The notes below the pieces were generated by a model, which had not been told where the DNA came from, searched no databases, and worked only from the letters and a program-made list of their open reading frames with translations. 64,000 nt of DNA from Streptomyces gelaticus (GTDB taxonomy: Bacteria > Actinomycetota > Actinomycetes > Streptomycetales > Streptomycetaceae). Positions 18,560 to 26,547 of the stretch are shown here, in pieces. Location: positions 26,786-90,785 of the forward strand of contig NZ_BMTF01000028.1 of the NCBI RefSeq assembly GCF_014649535.1, written 5' to 3'. The position numbers and the translations under genes were made by a program. Each line of letters opens with the position of its first letter. Position 1 is the stretch's first letter.

Positions 18560-19540
18560 ATGGACGCACACACCGACCGGTTCGCCGTGGCCGCCGCCGA
18601 GGAGCGGTGGGCGATGGTGCGCTCCATCGTGGCCGGCGGGGCGCTGGGCGATCCCGACTGGCGGGCCGCCTTCGAGGAGGTGCCGCGCCATCTGTTCGTG
18701 CCGTACTACTTCGTGGCCGGCGGCTACGACCGCCTGTGGTGCGAGGACCCCGACCCGGTCCGGCGGGCCCGCTGGCTGCGCGGGGCGTACCAGGACGGGC
18801 CGCTGGCCACCCGGATCAAGGACGGTGAACTGATCTCGTCGAGCAGCCAGCCTTCGCTGATGGCCCGGATGCTCGAAGAACTGGACGTACAGGACGGCCA
18901 GCGGGTCCTGGAGATCGGCGCGGGCAGCGGCTACAACGCGGCGCTGCTCTCCCACCGGCTCGGCGACGACGCGGTGACCACCGTCGACCTCGACCCGGAG
19001 ATCACCGAGTCGGCCCGCAGGCACCTGGCGGCGGCCGGGTACCACCCGACGGTGATCACCGGGGACGGGACCCGCGGCTGGCCCCGGCGCGGTCCGTACG
19101 ACCGGATCATCGCGACCTGCACCCTGTCGTGCGTACCGCAGCCCTGGCTGGAGCAGTGCGTACCGGGCGCCCGGATACTGGCCCCGTTCGCCACCGGACT
19201 GATCGCGCTGCGGGTACAGGACGGGGCACACGGCAGATACGCCGAGGGCCGGTTCCTGCACACGGCCGCCTACTTCGTACCGCTGCGCGGCACCCCGGGG
19301 CGGGCGGCACGGCGCCCGCCCACCGGCACGGTGCCGAGGCGCTTCAGTGAGAACGATCTCTTCCGGTTCATGCTGGAGCTGACCGAGGGCTCCCTCGATC
19401 CGCACGAGGCCCTCTCCCTCTGGCGGCGCGAGCAGCGCCCCGAGCGGGAGAGGTTCGGCATCACCGTCCGGGACGGGCGGCAGTGGGCCTGGCTGGACGA
19501 CCCCGAGGGGCCGTACGCCTGGCCACTGCCCACCGTGTGA
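18560..19540 (+). CDS. SAM-dependent methyltransferase, protein-L-isoaspartate O-methyltransferase-like
   Basis: 326 residues; ATG after AGGTGGAGG. The first ~110 residues have the PCMT arrangement (VPRHLFVPYYF, then SSSSQPSLMARML). The SAM motif VLEIGAGSGYNAALL is at about 115-129 and the acidic VDLDPE strand follows. The C-terminal ~100 residues (from about 225) are an extension beyond plain PCMT, as in the long actinobacterial homologues; some of these modify RiPP precursors in FxLD-type clusters, but no precursor or lanthipeptide enzyme is near here. Isoaspartyl repair is the default guess. It is convergent with the FHA gene, leaving a 20-bp gap. Confidence 0.8.
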   Translation: MDAHTDRFAVAAAEERWAMVRSIVAGGALGDPDWRAAFEEVPRHLFVPYYFVAGGYDRLWCEDPDPVRRARWLRGAYQDGPLATRIKDGELISSSSQPSLMARMLEELDVQDGQRVLEIGAGSGYNAALLSHRLGDDAVTTVDLDPEITESARRHLAAAGYHPTVITGDGTRGWPRRGPYDRIIATCTLSCVPQPWLEQCVPGARILAPFATGLIALRVQDGAHGRYAEGRFLHTAAYFVPLRGTPGRAARRPPTGTVPRRFSENDLFRFMLELTEGSLDPHEALSLWRREQRPERERFGITVRDGRQWAWLDDPEGPYAWPLPTV

Positions 19541-19560
19541 CGCGGATCAGCCGACGGACC

Positions 19561-20796
19561 TCAGTCCCGGCGGATCGTGATCGTCGTCCACGCCCCGACG
19601 TGCACCCGGTCGCCGTCCTGGAGCGGGACGGGGACATAGGGCTGGATCGGGTCCTCGGCGCCGTTGATCGTGGTGCCGTTGGTGGAGTTCTGGTCGACCA
19701 CGGCCCAGCTGCCGTCGGGCTGCTGCACCAGCACCGCGTGCTGGTGCGAGACGCCCGGGTCCTCCGGCGGCACGGACAGATCGATGTCGGGGGACTCGCC
19801 GGTGCTCTGCCGGCGGCGACCGACGGTGATCTGGTTGCCGGAGAGCGGAAGCTGCTGCTCCGGGGAGTACGCGGGCAGGTTCAGCCCGGTCGCCTCGGGG
19901 CCGCTGCGCTGCATCATCGCGAGGAAGTACTCACGGTCCGGGGCGATGACCGCGGTCCAGCTCGCGGGCGGCTGGTTCTGGCCCTGCCCCGGGAACGGCG
20001 GCTCTTCCTGCTGCGACGGGGCCGGCTGCTGCTGCGGGGGCTGGGTGCGGGACGGCGGCGACAGCATCCAGTCGTCGTCGCCACCCTGCGGCCCCTGCGG
20101 CGGGGCCGGAGGCTGCGGTCCCTGCGGCGCGGGAGGCTGGGGGGCCGGAGGCTGCGGGGCGGGCGGCGCCGACTGCTGCTGGAACGGCGGCGGCGCGGAC
20201 TGCTGCTGGAACGGCGAGGGCGGCGCGGACTGCTGCTGGAAGGACGGCGGAGGCGGCGGACCCTGCTGGAACGGCGGCGGGGGCGACTGCGGGCCGGGGG
20301 CCGGGGGCACCTGCGGGCCCGGTCCCGGCGCCGGGGGACCCGGAGGGTTTCCCGGTCCGGCGGAGAGCGGCTCGGCCGGGCGGTTCACCTGCGAGGGCCG
20401 CGAACCCTGGTACTCGAACGGATCGCTCGGCTGCGGGGCCGGCGGCCGGTGTGCCTGGAAGCCGGGCGGCAGATTGAGGCCGGGCGGCGGGCCGGGTACG
20501 CCGTGGGCCGGGGCCAGCGGCGTGTACGACGTCGCGGTGCTCGTGAGGAAGTTCCAGCGGCACTCCTCGCAGAACGGCGCCATCGCCTCGCGGGGCGTGC
20601 GGCACTGCGGGCAGAGCTCCGCCTGCTGGGTCGCGTCGGCTCCCGGGCCCGGCGGGTAGCCGTGTCCGGGCGCGGGCGGCGGAGGCGGCGGCGGGGGGAC
20701 CGCGCCCGCAGGCGCGCCCGCGCCGGTCATGCGATGGCCGCAGACCTCGCACCAGTCATCGGAACCCGACTGGTGTCCGTTCGGGCAGGTCGGCAT
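19561..20796 (-). CDS. FHA domain protein with two N-terminal zinc ribbons and a Pro/Gln-rich linker
   Basis: 411 residues; ATG at 20796 follows AGGGGGAAG. Two Cys clusters: C4/C16/C19 (with His8) and C62/C65/C76/C79. Residues 85-300 are Pro/Gln-rich, with three near-exact FQQQSAPP repeats, and are probably disordered. The C-terminal FHA domain (about 325-411) has the full signature: GRRR, SHQHA and NSTNGT, so phosphothreonine binding should be intact. This is the last gene of the minus-strand signalling cluster and the obvious reader of phosphorylation by the PknG-like kinase. It is not a GarA/OdhI-like protein, which is small and lacks ribbons. Two hairpins before it suggest partly independent transcription. 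Confidence 0.88.
   Translation of the reverse strand: MPTCPNGHQSGSDDWCEVCGHRMTGAGAPAGAVPPPPPPPPAPGHGYPPGPGADATQQAELCPQCRTPREAMAPFCEECRWNFLTSTATSYTPLAPAHGVPGPPPGLNLPPGFQAHRPPAPQPSDPFEYQGSRPSQVNRPAEPLSAGPGNPPGPPAPGPGPQVPPAPGPQSPPPPFQQGPPPPPSFQQQSAPPSPFQQQSAPPPFQQQSAPPAPQPPAPQPPAPQGPQPPAPPQGPQGGDDDWMLSPPSRTQPPQQQPAPSQQEEPPFPGQGQNQPPASWTAVIAPDREYFLAMMQRSGPEATGLNLPAYSPEQQLPLSGNQITVGRRRQSTGESPDIDLSVPPEDPGVSHQHAVLVQQPDGSWAVVDQNSTNGTTINGAEDPIQPYVPVPLQDGDRVHVGAWTTITIRRD
20164..20250. repeat. three tandem coding repeats (FQQQSAPP units) in the FHA gene
   Basis: The element GACTGCTGCTGGAA recurs three times at ~27-30 bp intervals, each encoding FQQQSAPP on the minus strand. It lies in the proline/glutamine-rich linker and is likely to vary in copy number between strains. 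Confidence 0.7.
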
Positions 20797-20819
20797 GTCG
20801 GCGCTTCCCCCTCTCCTGG

Positions 20820-20882
20820 GCCGGCCCCGGGGCCGGCGTATTTTTCCTGCTCTTCGCCCCCGGCGGAGCATTCCGCCGGGGG
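20820..20882 (-). terminator. two strong hairpins between the VWA and FHA genes
   Basis: A perfect 11-bp stem (CCCCCGGCGGA / TCCGCCGGGGG, loop GCAT, 20857-20882) follows the VWA stop by about 45 nt. A self-complementary 18-mer (20820-20837) lies beyond it. Together they could end or attenuate transcription before the FHA gene, whose ribosome-binding site lies just downstream. Confidence 0.6.
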
Positions 20883-20926
20883 GTTCGACTATGCGGCTCT
20901 GTACTTTTCGCTGTACGGCTCGGTGG

Positions 20927-22285
20927 TCACTTCTTGACGCGAACGGTCTTGGTCGAGCGCGTCTCGAGTGTCATCTCGTCGGCGTCCGCGACCTTGGCCT
21001 TCAGTCGCACAGTACCGGTCGCCGCGTCCACGACGTCCACCACCTTCGAAAGCAGTTTCGCAGTGTCCTCGTTTCCGGACGCCGACGCCAGCTGCACCGC
21101 GCGGCCCAGTTTCGCGGTCGCGCCGTCGAAGTCTCCCGACTTGCGGGCATCGAGTCCCTGCTGGATCACCTGTGCCAGTTCCGCCTGGCCGGTGTAGTGC
21201 GCGACCTGCGGATTGATCGAGGTGGACGCCGCCATGTCCTCGGTCCACACGGCCCTGACCAGGCCCTGCGAAAGCGTCTGCGGAGCCCCGCCCGACGGGT
21301 CGGGGAGGATCAGCGAGACCCTGGACGCCAGCATCTCCTGCCCGATCCCGGCCTGCGGCACCTGCACGCACACGTGGTAGTCGCGGGACTCGTCGCCCCA
21401 GGAACCCGTGGGGTAGTCCCCTGCGCGAGGGCCCGCCCCGGTGCGCCGGCCTGTCAGATCGACCACCGTCGGTGCGACCTGTTTCACAAATTTGATCTCG
21501 ACCCCGACGGGCGTCCAGAGCCGCAGCGCCACATCCGCGACCTCCTTGCCCATCGCGTTCTCCATCATCCGCGTGAAGTCGGCGGCCAGCCCCGCCGGGT
21601 CGGCGACGATGTCCGCCGTGCCGAGCAGCGCGGAGGCGATCGCTGTGACCTCTTTCACCTCCCAGTCGGTGCCGACACCGCGGGCGTCACAGGTGAAGCG
21701 GCCCGCGCAGGAGTCGAGTGCGGCCCGCAGGTCCTCCGGGGCCTCGTGCTCGTTGCGGCCGTCGGTGAGCAGGATGCCGTGCCGGATGTCCACGTCGGCC
21801 GCGCCGAGCAGCCGGTCGGCCAGCCGCAGCCAGGTGCCGATCGCCGTACCGCCGCCGGCGCCGAGCGCGCGCAGAGCCTCCTTCGCCTGGGCCTTGGTCC
21901 GCGCGTCGGCCACGGCGAGCCGGCCGTTGCCCGGGTAGACCTCCTTGGCGACATGCGTACCGCCGACGACCGCGAACGAGGTGCCGTCGCGCAGGGTGTC
22001 GATGGCCGCGGCCGTCGCGTCGCGGGCGTTGCGCATCTTCGTCGGCGGATAGTCCATCGAACCGGAGCAGTCGACCATGATCACCACGGCGGCCCTCGGT
22101 GCCTGTCCGGAAGCGCGCGCGGGCGTCACGCCCGCACCGGACAGCGGGACCCCGCCGGTGGTGCCGCCCCCGGTCGAAGTGACCGTGACGATCGCGTTGA
22201 CCTCGCGTCCGCCTTCCGGCAGATATTCGTTCTGGTACACCTCGACGGAGAACTGCGGCACGTTCGACTTGGCGAAGTTGGCCAT
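20927..22285 (-). CDS. VWA (von Willebrand A) domain protein of the kinase/phosphatase cluster
   Basis: 452 residues; ATG at 22285 gives the typical N-terminus MANFAKSNVPQF. The VWA domain (about 62-240) has an intact MIDAS: DCSGS (Asp72, Ser74, Ser76), the Thr in GGGTAIG and Asp in LLTDGR. A beta-rich domain follows, then a helical C-terminus (LDARKSGDFDGATAKLGRAVQLA) that resembles a TPR-like hairpin. No signal peptide, so cytosolic. TerY-like VWA proteins are found with PP2C phosphatases and Ser/Thr kinases (TerY-P triads), and here the next two upstream genes are exactly those. Probable role: metal-dependent scaffold or regulated substrate. A TTG 105 bp upstream could extend it but lacks a ribosome site. 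Confidence 0.85.
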   Translation of the reverse strand: MANFAKSNVPQFSVEVYQNEYLPEGGREVNAIVTVTSTGGGTTGGVPLSGAGVTPARASGQAPRAAVVIMVDCSGSMDYPPTKMRNARDATAAAIDTLRDGTSFAVVGGTHVAKEVYPGNGRLAVADARTKAQAKEALRALGAGGGTAIGTWLRLADRLLGAADVDIRHGILLTDGRNEHEAPEDLRAALDSCAGRFTCDARGVGTDWEVKEVTAIASALLGTADIVADPAGLAADFTRMMENAMGKEVADVALRLWTPVGVEIKFVKQVAPTVVDLTGRRTGAGPRAGDYPTGSWGDESRDYHVCVQVPQAGIGQEMLASRVSLILPDPSGGAPQTLSQGLVRAVWTEDMAASTSINPQVAHYTGQAELAQVIQQGLDARKSGDFDGATAKLGRAVQLASASGNEDTAKLLSKVVDVVDAATGTVRLKAKVADADEMTLETRSTKTVRVKK

Positions 22286-22407
22286 CTGGTCGGCTCCTTG
22301 GGACTCCAGGTGTCGGATGAAGACAGCTGTGAGGGAAGAAAAACGGGCGAAGGCGGCGGTCGCGCGGCGGACGGTCGGAACGGGAACCAAGCGTTACGGA
22401 ACGGGAC

Positions 22408-23736
22408 TCACGGCGTACCGCACGCCGATCCTGCCCCCTGCGGCTCCACGGCGAACGGCAGCAGAGCCACTGTTACGTTGTCGTGGCCCCCGCCGTCGAG
22501 CGCGTGCCCCACCAGCACCTGGGCGCCGTGCAGCGGCCGTTGGTGCGCGTCGGCCGGCACCGCCGCGGCCATCTCGGCCGCCGACTCCGCGTAGTTCCAC
22601 AGGCCGTCCGTGCAGACGACCACGAGACCGGACCGGTCCGGCTTGAAGGAAGCGGTGTGGGGTTCCAGCTCGTACGCGTCGGCGCCGAGCCAGCCCGTGA
22701 TGGCGTGGGCGCGCTCGTCCGCGTACGCCTCGGCCTCGTTCATCAGCCCCGCCGCCACCATCTGCGCGGCCCAGGAGTCGTCCTCGGTCAGCCGGGCGGG
22801 CGGGTTGGCGCGGTCGTCGGGCACCCAGTAGACACGGCTGTCGCCGACCCAGCCGACGACCAGCAGGCCGTCCGCCACGACCGAGCCGACCAGGGTGCAC
22901 GCCGGGGCGTTCTGGTGGCGGTGCCGCTCGTGCTCCATGGCCCGGCCGGGCTCCTGCGCCAGCGCGTTGACGGCCTCGGCGGCCGCGAGGATCGCCTCGT
23001 GCATCGCCTGCTGCGGATGGATGCCGCGCGGGAGCGACTCCAGCAGCGCCTCGTTGGCCGCGCTCGCGGCGGCCGCCGACGCCTCGTCGGGGCGGCTGGC
23101 CGATGAGACGCCGTCGCAGACGATCGCGACGACGGCCCATGAACCGTCGGGCAGGGCGGTGGTCGACACCGCGAACGAGTCCTCGTTGCGGTGATGGCGC
23201 AGCCCCCGGTCGCTGACGGCGGCCACCGAACCGAGCTCCTGCTCCATGTGGTCGCGCTCGCGCGGCTGGGCGTGACCGCAGTTCTCGCAGTAGCCGTCGG
23301 TGTCGACACTTCCGGCCCGGCAGGCCACGCACACCCGGGTACCGGCCGGCGGCGTGGCCGCCAACGGCTCCGCGGCGGGCGTACGGGGGTCGGGCGCGGA
23401 CGCCGGGGCGGCGGCCGGCGGCGCGGGCGCGGCCAGCTCGAAGTCCCCGGACTCGCCCGGCGCTCCCGATCCGGCCGACCCGCCGGACCCGGCCGGTCCA
23501 CCCGGTTCCGCCGGTTCGTCCGACGTGTCCCGCCGGTCGAAGCGGACCTCCGCCGCGCCGGCCTCCGTACCGCTCTCTGCCGGCACGTTCAGGGCGATCG
23601 TCGGGTGGTCCTGCGGGGCGGCGGGCACGGCCGACAGGTCGTACCCGCACGCACCGCAGAACAGGTCTCCCGGCTCCAGCGGCTCCTCGCAGCCGGGACA
23701 GTTCGACAGGGCGGTCCCCTGGGGCTTCTGCGACAT
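22408..23736 (-). CDS. PP2C-type protein Ser/Thr phosphatase with two zinc ribbons
   Basis: 442 residues; ATG at 23736, 2 nt after the kinase stop, so probably translated by coupling (a GTG at 23748 is an alternative). Zinc ribbon 1: C13/C16/C27/C30. Zinc ribbon 2: C136/C139/C150/C153, separated by an acidic Gly/Pro/Ala-rich linker. The PP2C domain begins about residue 165 and has the metal-binding motifs RNEDSF, CDGVSS (Asp208), GDSRVYWV, CTDGLW and GGHDNVTV. No TM segment, so cytosolic, unlike PstP. It is presumably the dedicated phosphatase of the adjacent PknG-type kinase and its targets. Confidence 0.9.
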   Translation of the reverse strand: MSQKPQGTALSNCPGCEEPLEPGDLFCGACGYDLSAVPAAPQDHPTIALNVPAESGTEAGAAEVRFDRRDTSDEPAEPGGPAGSGGSAGSGAPGESGDFELAAPAPPAAAPASAPDPRTPAAEPLAATPPAGTRVCVACRAGSVDTDGYCENCGHAQPRERDHMEQELGSVAAVSDRGLRHHRNEDSFAVSTTALPDGSWAVVAIVCDGVSSASRPDEASAAAASAANEALLESLPRGIHPQQAMHEAILAAAEAVNALAQEPGRAMEHERHRHQNAPACTLVGSVVADGLLVVGWVGDSRVYWVPDDRANPPARLTEDDSWAAQMVAAGLMNEAEAYADERAHAITGWLGADAYELEPHTASFKPDRSGLVVVCTDGLWNYAESAAEMAAAVPADAHQRPLHGAQVLVGHALDGGGHDNVTVALLPFAVEPQGAGSACGTP

Positions 23737-23738
23737 TT

Positions 23739-26486
23739 TCACACCCACGTCCGGGGGCGGAAACGGTTGGCCCGCTCCACCAGTTCGATCCTCTCATCGC
23801 CGGGCTCCGCAAGCCTGGCGAGCACCCGGTACGAACGCTCGAGCCCGAAGCGCAGGCCCCGCTCGTCCAGCTCACTGCCGAGCAGCGTTCTCGGCCCGGT
23901 CGGCCCGGCAGGCGCGGGCGACCGGGCCCCGGGGCTGCCCGAGAGCACCCAGTCGAGCGCCGTGCCCAGCACCTCGGTCGACAACTGCTCCCGGCGCACC
24001 GCGTCCAGCCCGAGACCGGCCAGCCCGGAGACCTGGTCGGAGGCGGCCATCAGATCGGCGATCAGCGGCTCGTCCGGGGCCCTCCCGCGCAGCCGGGCAC
24101 GTACCGCGGCGACCCGGGCCGCCGTGTAGTGGATCGATGCCTCCGGCACCGACTCCAGTGTCCCGACGGCCCCGGCCCGGTCCCCGGCGGCGATCTGCAC
24201 CCGGGCCAGCCCGAAGGCGGCGCTGACGAAGCTCGGGTCGGTCGTCCACACCAGCCGGTAGTACTCGGCGGCGTTGTCCAGCTGGCCCAGCACCTCCGCG
24301 CAGATCCCCAGCGCCAGCTTGGGCGCCGGCTCGCCGGGGAACGCGTCGTACACCGCGTCGAAGGAGAGCGCCGCGTTCTCGTGGTCACCGGTCACCAGCG
24401 AGGTGATACCGCGGCACCAGACGACCCGCCAGTCGTCGGGGTACTGGCCCTCCAGTGCCGTCAGGGTCCGCCCCGCGGCACCGAGTTCGTTCATCTCCAG
24501 GCGGGCGCGCAGCTCACGCAGCCGGGTCTCCAGCGAGGCCACGGGCACGGCGTTCAGCGCGGTGATCAGTTCGGACGGGGCGGTGGTCATCAGCCCGGCC
24601 AGGAAACCCGCGTTGGGGTCGCTCGCGTCGACCCGGGGCACCGGCAGTGCGAGCGAGGTGGACCGTACGTCGAGCCCGGTCGGCCGGGGGCCGTCCGGAA
24701 CGGGGAGCCCCGACGGCGCGCCGGGGGCGCCGACCGGGACCCGCGGGCCCGGAATCGCGGCCCGGGCCTGCGTGTGCGCGAGGGACTCGCCGCTTCGGGC
24801 CGGCGCGCCGCCGGCCCGGACATGGGTGGGCGGCGCGGTCAGCGCACCGGCCCCCGGCTCGGCGTACCCGGGAACGGGCGGGGCGCCCGCGGGCAGCACG
24901 CCCGGCGCGGCGGGCACCGCGGCCGGGGCGGCGCCTCCCGTCCCGCCCCGACGCCCGGAGCGGCCGGACGCGGTGCCCCGGGCCCCCAGCCGGGACACAT
25001 CGTCCGTCAGCTCGGGGAACAACTGCGTGTCCGTGACCCGTACTTCCGTACCGAACAGTGTCGACAGCGCCGGGCGCGGCCGTCCCGTCTGCAGCGACAC
25101 CACCTCGCGCAGCACACCCGTCAACTGCTCCGCCATCTCCGCCGCCGAGGCGAACCGCCGCGCCGGATCCGGGTCGGTGGCCCGCACCAGCAGCCGGTAG
25201 AACGACTCGTAGGACCGGAACACCTCGATGTTGTCCGGGTCCGGCAGCGAGTCCACGAAGACGTTGGTGTAGCCCTGGAAGTCGAAGGTGAGCACCGCGA
25301 GCGTCCGCGCGACCGTGTACAGGTCCGAGGCGACCGACGGGCCGACCTCCGCGACCTCCGGCGCCTGGTACCCCACCGTGCCGTAGATGGCCGACTCGTC
25401 GTCGTCCATCCTGCGGACGGCGCCCATGTCGATCAGTTTCAGCTGGTCCTCGGTCTGGATCGCGTTGTCGACCTTGAAGTCGCAGTACAGCAGGTTGCGG
25501 CTGTGCAGATGACCGAGCGCCTCCAGCGCCTCGATGCCGTACGCGCACGCCTGCTCCACCGGCAGCGGATCGCGCTTTCCGGCGGCGGTGCGGCGCTCGT
25601 TGGCGATGTCCTTGAGCGCCTTTCCGCCGACGTACTCCATCACGATGTAGCCGTCGAGCGAACCGGTGCGCTGGTCGAGGTGCTCGACGAAGTTGTAGAT
25701 GCGGACGATGTTGGAGTGCTCGATCTCGGCGAGGAAGCGGCGCTCGGAGATGGCGGCCGCCATGGCGTCCTGGTCACCGGTGTCGAGCAGGCCCTTGAGC
25801 ACCACCCAGCGGTCGGAGACCGCGCGGTCGACCGCGAGATAGACCCAGCCGAGCCCGCCGTGCGCCAGACAGCCGGCCACCTCGTACTGGCCGTGCACGA
25901 TGTCGCCCTCGCGGAGCTTGGGCACGAACGAGTAGGGGTGACCGCACTTGGTGCAGAACCCCTCCGTGCGGCCCACCCGTTCACCGCGGGAGCGGCCGAC
26001 CGGGGCCCCGCAGTCGGACCGCGAACAGAACCGCTTCCGCTCGGGCACCTCGGGGTTCTCCATCACCGCCGAGCGCGGATCGGGACGCGGCACGTCCGGC
26101 ACCTGCACCAGGCCCACACCCAGCCTGCTCCGGGCGGAGGCGCCCGAGGACGAACCGGAGGAGCGCACCGAGACGGAGGGGGCGGTGGCGGAGCCGGACA
26201 GCGAACGCGAGAGCCGCCCCGACACCGAACGCCGGGAGGTCGACGAGCGGGAGGAGCGGGACGAACGCGAGGACGCCCGGGAAGAGGACCACGAACCGCT
26301 CCTGCTGCCCGCGCCGGCGACCGCGATTCCGGTGGGCGGCGAGCTCACCATCCCGTCCCCGGGTTCCCGGCCCCGCTCGACCGGTGACACCACCGGAGCC
26401 AGACCGCAGGTGTCGCAGTACAGCTCACCGCCGCCCATGTCCTCGTAACTGCCCTCGCACGCGGGGCGCTGGCACTGCGTACTCAT
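23739..26486 (-). CDS. pknG: PknG-type Ser/Thr protein kinase with zinc ribbons and TPR domain
   Basis: 915 residues, longer than the ~750 of mycobacterial PknG. Order: an extra N-terminal zinc ribbon (C5/C10/C24/C27), a Ser/Arg low-complexity stretch (62-120), the rubredoxin-like ribbon (C154/C159/C178/C181), kinase domain from about 195, a Pro/Ala/Gly linker (500-610), then a TPR-like C-terminus. Kinase residues: Lys231 in VVLKGLL, catalytic Asp336 in YCDFKVDN (no HRD arginine, as in PknG) and DMG at 353-355 in place of DFG. The phrases GQYEVAGCLAHGGLGW and IVMEYVGG match what I recall of M. tuberculosis PknG closely. No TM helix, so soluble. PknG couples amino-acid sensing by GlnH/GlnX to 2-oxoglutarate metabolism; homologues of both lie upstream here. 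Confidence 0.93.
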   Translation of the reverse strand: MSTQCQRPACEGSYEDMGGGELYCDTCGLAPVVSPVERGREPGDGMVSSPPTGIAVAGAGSRSGSWSSSRASSRSSRSSRSSTSRRSVSGRLSRSLSGSATAPSVSVRSSGSSSGASARSRLGVGLVQVPDVPRPDPRSAVMENPEVPERKRFCSRSDCGAPVGRSRGERVGRTEGFCTKCGHPYSFVPKLREGDIVHGQYEVAGCLAHGGLGWVYLAVDRAVSDRWVVLKGLLDTGDQDAMAAAISERRFLAEIEHSNIVRIYNFVEHLDQRTGSLDGYIVMEYVGGKALKDIANERRTAAGKRDPLPVEQACAYGIEALEALGHLHSRNLLYCDFKVDNAIQTEDQLKLIDMGAVRRMDDDESAIYGTVGYQAPEVAEVGPSVASDLYTVARTLAVLTFDFQGYTNVFVDSLPDPDNIEVFRSYESFYRLLVRATDPDPARRFASAAEMAEQLTGVLREVVSLQTGRPRPALSTLFGTEVRVTDTQLFPELTDDVSRLGARGTASGRSGRRGGTGGAAPAAVPAAPGVLPAGAPPVPGYAEPGAGALTAPPTHVRAGGAPARSGESLAHTQARAAIPGPRVPVGAPGAPSGLPVPDGPRPTGLDVRSTSLALPVPRVDASDPNAGFLAGLMTTAPSELITALNAVPVASLETRLRELRARLEMNELGAAGRTLTALEGQYPDDWRVVWCRGITSLVTGDHENAALSFDAVYDAFPGEPAPKLALGICAEVLGQLDNAAEYYRLVWTTDPSFVSAAFGLARVQIAAGDRAGAVGTLESVPEASIHYTAARVAAVRARLRGRAPDEPLIADLMAASDQVSGLAGLGLDAVRREQLSTEVLGTALDWVLSGSPGARSPAPAGPTGPRTLLGSELDERGLRFGLERSYRVLARLAEPGDERIELVERANRFRPRTWV

Positions 26487-26547
26487 CGTCGGTCCCCCTG
26501 ATCGCCCCGCCGCCGAAGCGGCCCTTCCGCCTTGCGTGCACCTGTGG

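Noticed and set aside
18560..19540. Methyltransferase as part of an FxLD lanthipeptide cluster
   Set aside because: No precursor, dehydratase or cyclase gene in the neighbourhood; the globin and FHA genes flank it.
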